Shown here one piece after another: positions 61,803 to 64,000 of a DNA stretch of 64,000 nt. The notes under the pieces are model-generated. The model did not search any database and was not told where the DNA came from. It was given only the letters and a program-made list of their open reading frames with translations. The number at the start of each line of letters is the position of its first letter. Positions within the stretch are counted from its first letter, which is position 1. The translations under genes were made by a program, and so were the position numbers. Origin of the DNA: Bradyrhizobium sp. CCBAU 53338 (GTDB lineage: Bacteria > Pseudomonadota > Alphaproteobacteria > Rhizobiales > Xanthobacteraceae). The stretch is taken from contig NZ_CP030049.1 in the NCBI RefSeq assembly GCF_015291665.1, positions 62,001 through 126,000 on the forward strand. Reading direction: 5' to 3'.

Positions 61803-62899
61803 GGCTCGGCTCCGTAGGCGACCGCGACAACCTTCCCTGGATACAGCAGTTGTACGCTGGAAGTTACGACACGCTCGCCTTCTTCCAATCCGGCGGCCAA
61901 CGCGACCGCTCCAGTGAGATATTCCTGCACGACGACCCCGCGAAGCCGGGCCTTGTTCTCGCTATCCAATATCCAGACTGCGGGCTTACCGTTGGCTGCA
62001 AACAGCGCGCTCGATGGAATGACAAAGGCAGGCGATAACTCCCAACGGGCTCTACCGACGACGGCCGAACCGAGTGTCAAATCGGCCGGCGCTCGTTCGA
62101 CCGCGACCTTGAGCGTAACGGTGCCGGTGGCCTGATCCAAAATCGGCGAGATCTCGCGCACAGAGCCGGCAACAGTTACATTCGGCATCGATTGCGAGGT
62201 GATGTCGACAGTCCTGTCGTTTGGCGGATTGGTGACAAGAATCTCGGGAACTTGGAATACCGCATCCCGCGGGCCATCCTCGGCAAGGGCGAAAGCCGTC
62301 TGTCCGGCCTGCACAACCTGGCCGACTTCGATACTACGTGAGACAATGATGCCGTCCCGTCCTGCCTTCAATTCCGTGTAGGTTAGCCGCTCGCGTGCCG
62401 TATTCAGGGCAGCTTGTGCGCTGTTGACCTGCGCCTCATCTGTTCGAAGCGTGGCTAACGCCTGATCGAATCGCTCACGTGTGGTAGAGCCACTGCTAAG
62501 CAGAGACTGTTGTCGCTCGAAATTTCGTTGGGCTTCCAGCAACTGCGCATTCGCAGCATTCAGCGCTGCTTCAGCACTGGTAACATCGGTCTGCTGCTCG
62601 GTCCGTTCAAGATGCGCGAGAGTTTGACCTGCTTTGACATACTGCCCAACCTCGACGTCGCGACGGACAACTCGTCCACTGGTCTGAAATGCAATGTTCG
62701 AAAGGATGCGAGCCTGGATCGTCCCAGTGAGGGGAAGGTCTGGCGTGATGTGTTGCCGGCGGGCGGTGGCGACGGTCACGCGCAACAGCGCCGAAGACTT
62801 GTCACCCGCTCGCGCCATCGAGTTCGGGAACGCTGTAAGCACGGTCGCGACGAGCGCGAGCGACGTGCGGAATTGCGCCCTGTTGGCCAGCCGCGGCAT
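61799..62899 (-). CDS. RND periplasmic adaptor (HlyD/MFP family)
   Basis: This 366-residue membrane-fusion protein has a signal-like start (RTSLALVATVLTAFPNSMARA). The first lipoyl half is GRVVRRDVEVGQYVKAGQTL, followed by a coiled-coil hairpin (about 85-165; AALNAANAQLLEAQRNFERQ). The second lipoyl half is DGIIVSRSIEVGQVVQAGQT and the beta-barrel ends VVTSSVQLLYPGKVVAV. I chose the ATG at 62899, near AAGGGGACC; an ATG 11 codons upstream is also open. It is the first gene of the operon adaptor-adaptor-pump and faces a divergent TetR gene. Confidence 0.92.
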   Translation of the reverse strand: MPRLANRAQFRTSLALVATVLTAFPNSMARAGDKSSALLRVTVATARRQHITPDLPLTGTIQARILSNIAFQTSGRVVRRDVEVGQYVKAGQTLAHLERTEQQTDVTSAEAALNAANAQLLEAQRNFERQQSLLSSGSTTRERFDQALATLRTDEAQVNSAQAALNTARERLTYTELKAGRDGIIVSRSIEVGQVVQAGQTAFALAEDGPRDAVFQVPEILVTNPPNDRTVDITSQSMPNVTVAGSVREISPILDQATGTVTLKVAVERAPADLTLGSAVVGRARWELSPAFVIPSSALFAANGKPAVWILDSENKARLRGVVVQEYLTGAVALAAGLEEGERVVTSSVQLLYPGKVVAVAYGAEP

Positions 62900-62991
62900 T
62901 AGGTCCCCTTCTTCGCTGGGCATTTGCAACATGCTGATTTAACTCAAAGTTTCAAGTTGTCTGAGCGCCCCGCCAAAGAACTCCAAGGCGT

Positions 62992-63015
62992 AATATTCAA
63001 CAGGCGTTGAATATT
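62992..63015. promoter_or_regulatory. TetR operator between efflux operon and regulator
   Basis: Arms AATATTCAAC (62992-63001) and GTTGAATATT (63006-63015) are a perfect 10-bp inverted repeat around 4 nt (AGGC). It lies 92 nt before the adaptor gene and 54 nt before the TetR gene, so one dimer site can control both divergent units. Confidence 0.78.
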
Positions 63016-63069
63016 TAGTTGCATCGTTCTAAACGTCAAGAGGTCGGAATGGTCGATGGAGGAGGAGGG

Positions 63070-63717
63070 ATGTCTCGAAAAGCCGTGAGAACGCGCGGTC
63101 GACCACGGAAGGGCTCAGAACTAGAGGCCGACAACCTTCTCGATGCAGCGCTCGACGCATTTGCCGAGCACGGTTTCGAAAAGGCAAACCTCCGCTCAAT
63201 CGCTGCTGCCGCGAAAGTTGATGTCGCCCTGATCTCTTACCACTACGGATCAAAACTCGAACTATGGAAGGCCGTAATCGAGTCGTTTTCGGGGGAGGCG
63301 ATGGCTCTGCTCGCATCCGTGCGATCGGATGGGGCAGAAGTGTCTTCGAGGGAGCGCCTAGAGCTTACGATTGAACAATTGATCAATGTGGGCCAGCGTA
63401 AGCCGCAATTTGCGCGATTTGTCATCAACGAGGTTGCCGGGATCGACCAGAGCGAGCGATTTGAGTTCTTTCACAATGCCCTAACTAAGCCACTCCGAGA
63501 AACCTTGGTACCCTTGATCGCAGCAGTCAATCGGAGTGGCAACAGCCGGAAAGTCGATCCGAACTTGCGATTCTTTGCCGCCCTCGGCGCGATGTCGATG
63601 TCCATGGCTAACCGGCAATTCATCGCGCGATTTGCGCCGGTTGCTAAAGACGACAAGCAATTCCGCAAGGAGCTGATCGCCGTCATTAGCGCAGTGATGT
63701 GTCCCGAAAACGCCTAG
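63070..63717 (+). CDS. TetR-family repressor of the RND efflux operon
   Basis: This 215-residue TetR/AcrR protein has a basic start RKAVRTRGRPRKG and HTH at about residues 20-65 (LLDAALDAFAEHGFEKANLR, AAAAKVDVALISYHYGSKLE). A helical ligand domain follows (VGQRKPQFARFVINEVAGID). The ATG at 63070 has GGAGGAGGG just upstream; the ATG at 63049, with AGAGG, is an alternative. It is divergent from the efflux genes across a perfect palindrome, the standard arrangement for a local repressor released by pump substrates. Confidence 0.92.
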   Translation: MSRKAVRTRGRPRKGSELEADNLLDAALDAFAEHGFEKANLRSIAAAAKVDVALISYHYGSKLELWKAVIESFSGEAMALLASVRSDGAEVSSRERLELTIEQLINVGQRKPQFARFVINEVAGIDQSERFEFFHNALTKPLRETLVPLIAAVNRSGNSRKVDPNLRFFAALGAMSMSMANRQFIARFAPVAKDDKQFRKELIAVISAVMCPENA

Positions 63718-64000
63718 CAGGCTGCTGAATTAGTAGCCGATCGACGGGCGAAAAAGAGAATGTCGTCGCCGCCTGAGTTTACCAAAAGGAAGTAGGAGGC
63801 TGCCCAGCCACGTCGTGATCGCAACGTTTCCACGACACGGCTCACAGCTGCACCGCCAGCAAAGTTTGTGAGGCGGCGGTCGTGACTAGTGTGGGTGCTG
63901 ACCTGTCACTCAATTGTTATCCAGCGGACGATCAGAGTCTGCGGGGTTTCCGCAACGAACTCGAGGCAAACATATTGAGTGCTATCCCGACATGACTATC
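63718..64000. other. Right edge, no gene seen
   Basis: The last 283 nt hold no recognisable gene, RNA or terminator. Whatever follows starts beyond the window. Confidence 0.4.

Noticed and set aside
1..64000. CRISPR array, tRNA, rRNA, phage or intact insertion sequence
   Set aside because: No regularly spaced repeats, no cloverleaf-like sequence ending in a tRNA arm, and no transposase or integrase motifs were seen on either strand.

Overview
The window is 64 kb of GC-rich (about 60%) alphaproteobacterial DNA. Gene style suggests a Bradyrhizobium or Rhodopseudomonas relative: many LysR, IclR and TetR regulators, ATGA-overlapped operons, sugar-acid and aromatic catabolism, and Liv-type ABC transporters. 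The genus is inferred from protein style only; no rRNA, tRNA or housekeeping gene is present to confirm it. The stretch reads as accessory catabolic DNA. It holds several adjacent, self-contained uptake-plus-catabolism loci, each with its own regulator, and many broken genes.

Region 1 (1-8.2 kb) is a tartrate locus: a LysR regulator divergent from an MFS transporter, tartrate dehydrogenase and glycerate 2-kinase (ttuA/ttuB/ttuC/ttuD-like). It is flanked by a second LysR paralog, a dead LysR gene and a decayed pyruvate kinase that may be the former ttuE. Region 2 (8.2-13.2 kb) is a galactarate/talarate locus: a Tat-exported lactonase, L-talarate/galactarate dehydratase, an MFS transporter and a divergent LysR. 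Region 3 (13.3-15.4 kb) holds two toxin-antitoxin-like modules: mobile mystery proteins A/B (HTH plus Fic) with palindromic operators, and an AbiE pair whose toxin is reduced to a frameshifted stub. Region 4 (15.6-25.9 kb) starts with an IclR regulator fused to an SMP-30 sensor-like domain. It continues with an enolase-superfamily dehydratase, an RraA-type aldolase-like protein, an NTF2-like protein, a shikimate-dehydrogenase-like protein, a polar amino-acid type ABC transporter, an aldose 1-epimerase-like protein and a divergent aldo/keto reductase.

Region 5 (26-33.6 kb) is a minus-strand cluster: a LeuCD-like hydro-lyase, a 2-hydroxycarboxylate transporter, a Tat-exported mannonate-dehydratase-like protein and a secreted lipase-like hydrolase, with a divergent LysR and a clear LysR box. 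Region 6 (33.7-36.3 kb) holds a LysR, a DoxX-like protein and an NmrA-like protein. Region 7 (36.4-49.8 kb) is the most interesting locus. It contains an acyl-CoA ligase, a Liv-type ABC transporter with a frameshifted LivM, two tandem P450s that both lack the usual I-helix acid, a TetR regulator, a LigB-type extradiol dioxygenase, a LigJ-type hydratase, a RidA protein and two RraA/LigK-type aldolases. Four related CCATATGG-centred sites sit in front of its transcription units. Together they suggest a TetR-controlled aromatic pathway: uptake and activation or oxidation, ring cleavage, hydration, then aldol cleavage.

Region 8 (50-57.6 kb) has a diguanylate cyclase and an aldehyde dehydrogenase, then a decayed stretch with a broken MpaB-like oxygenase, a broken MFS gene and orphan operator-like palindromes. 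Region 9 (57.6-63.7 kb) is a tripartite RND efflux operon with two adaptors, the second interrupted by an in-frame amber codon. A TetR regulator is divergent from it, with a perfect 10-bp inverted repeat between. No CRISPR array, tRNA, intact transposase or integrase was seen.
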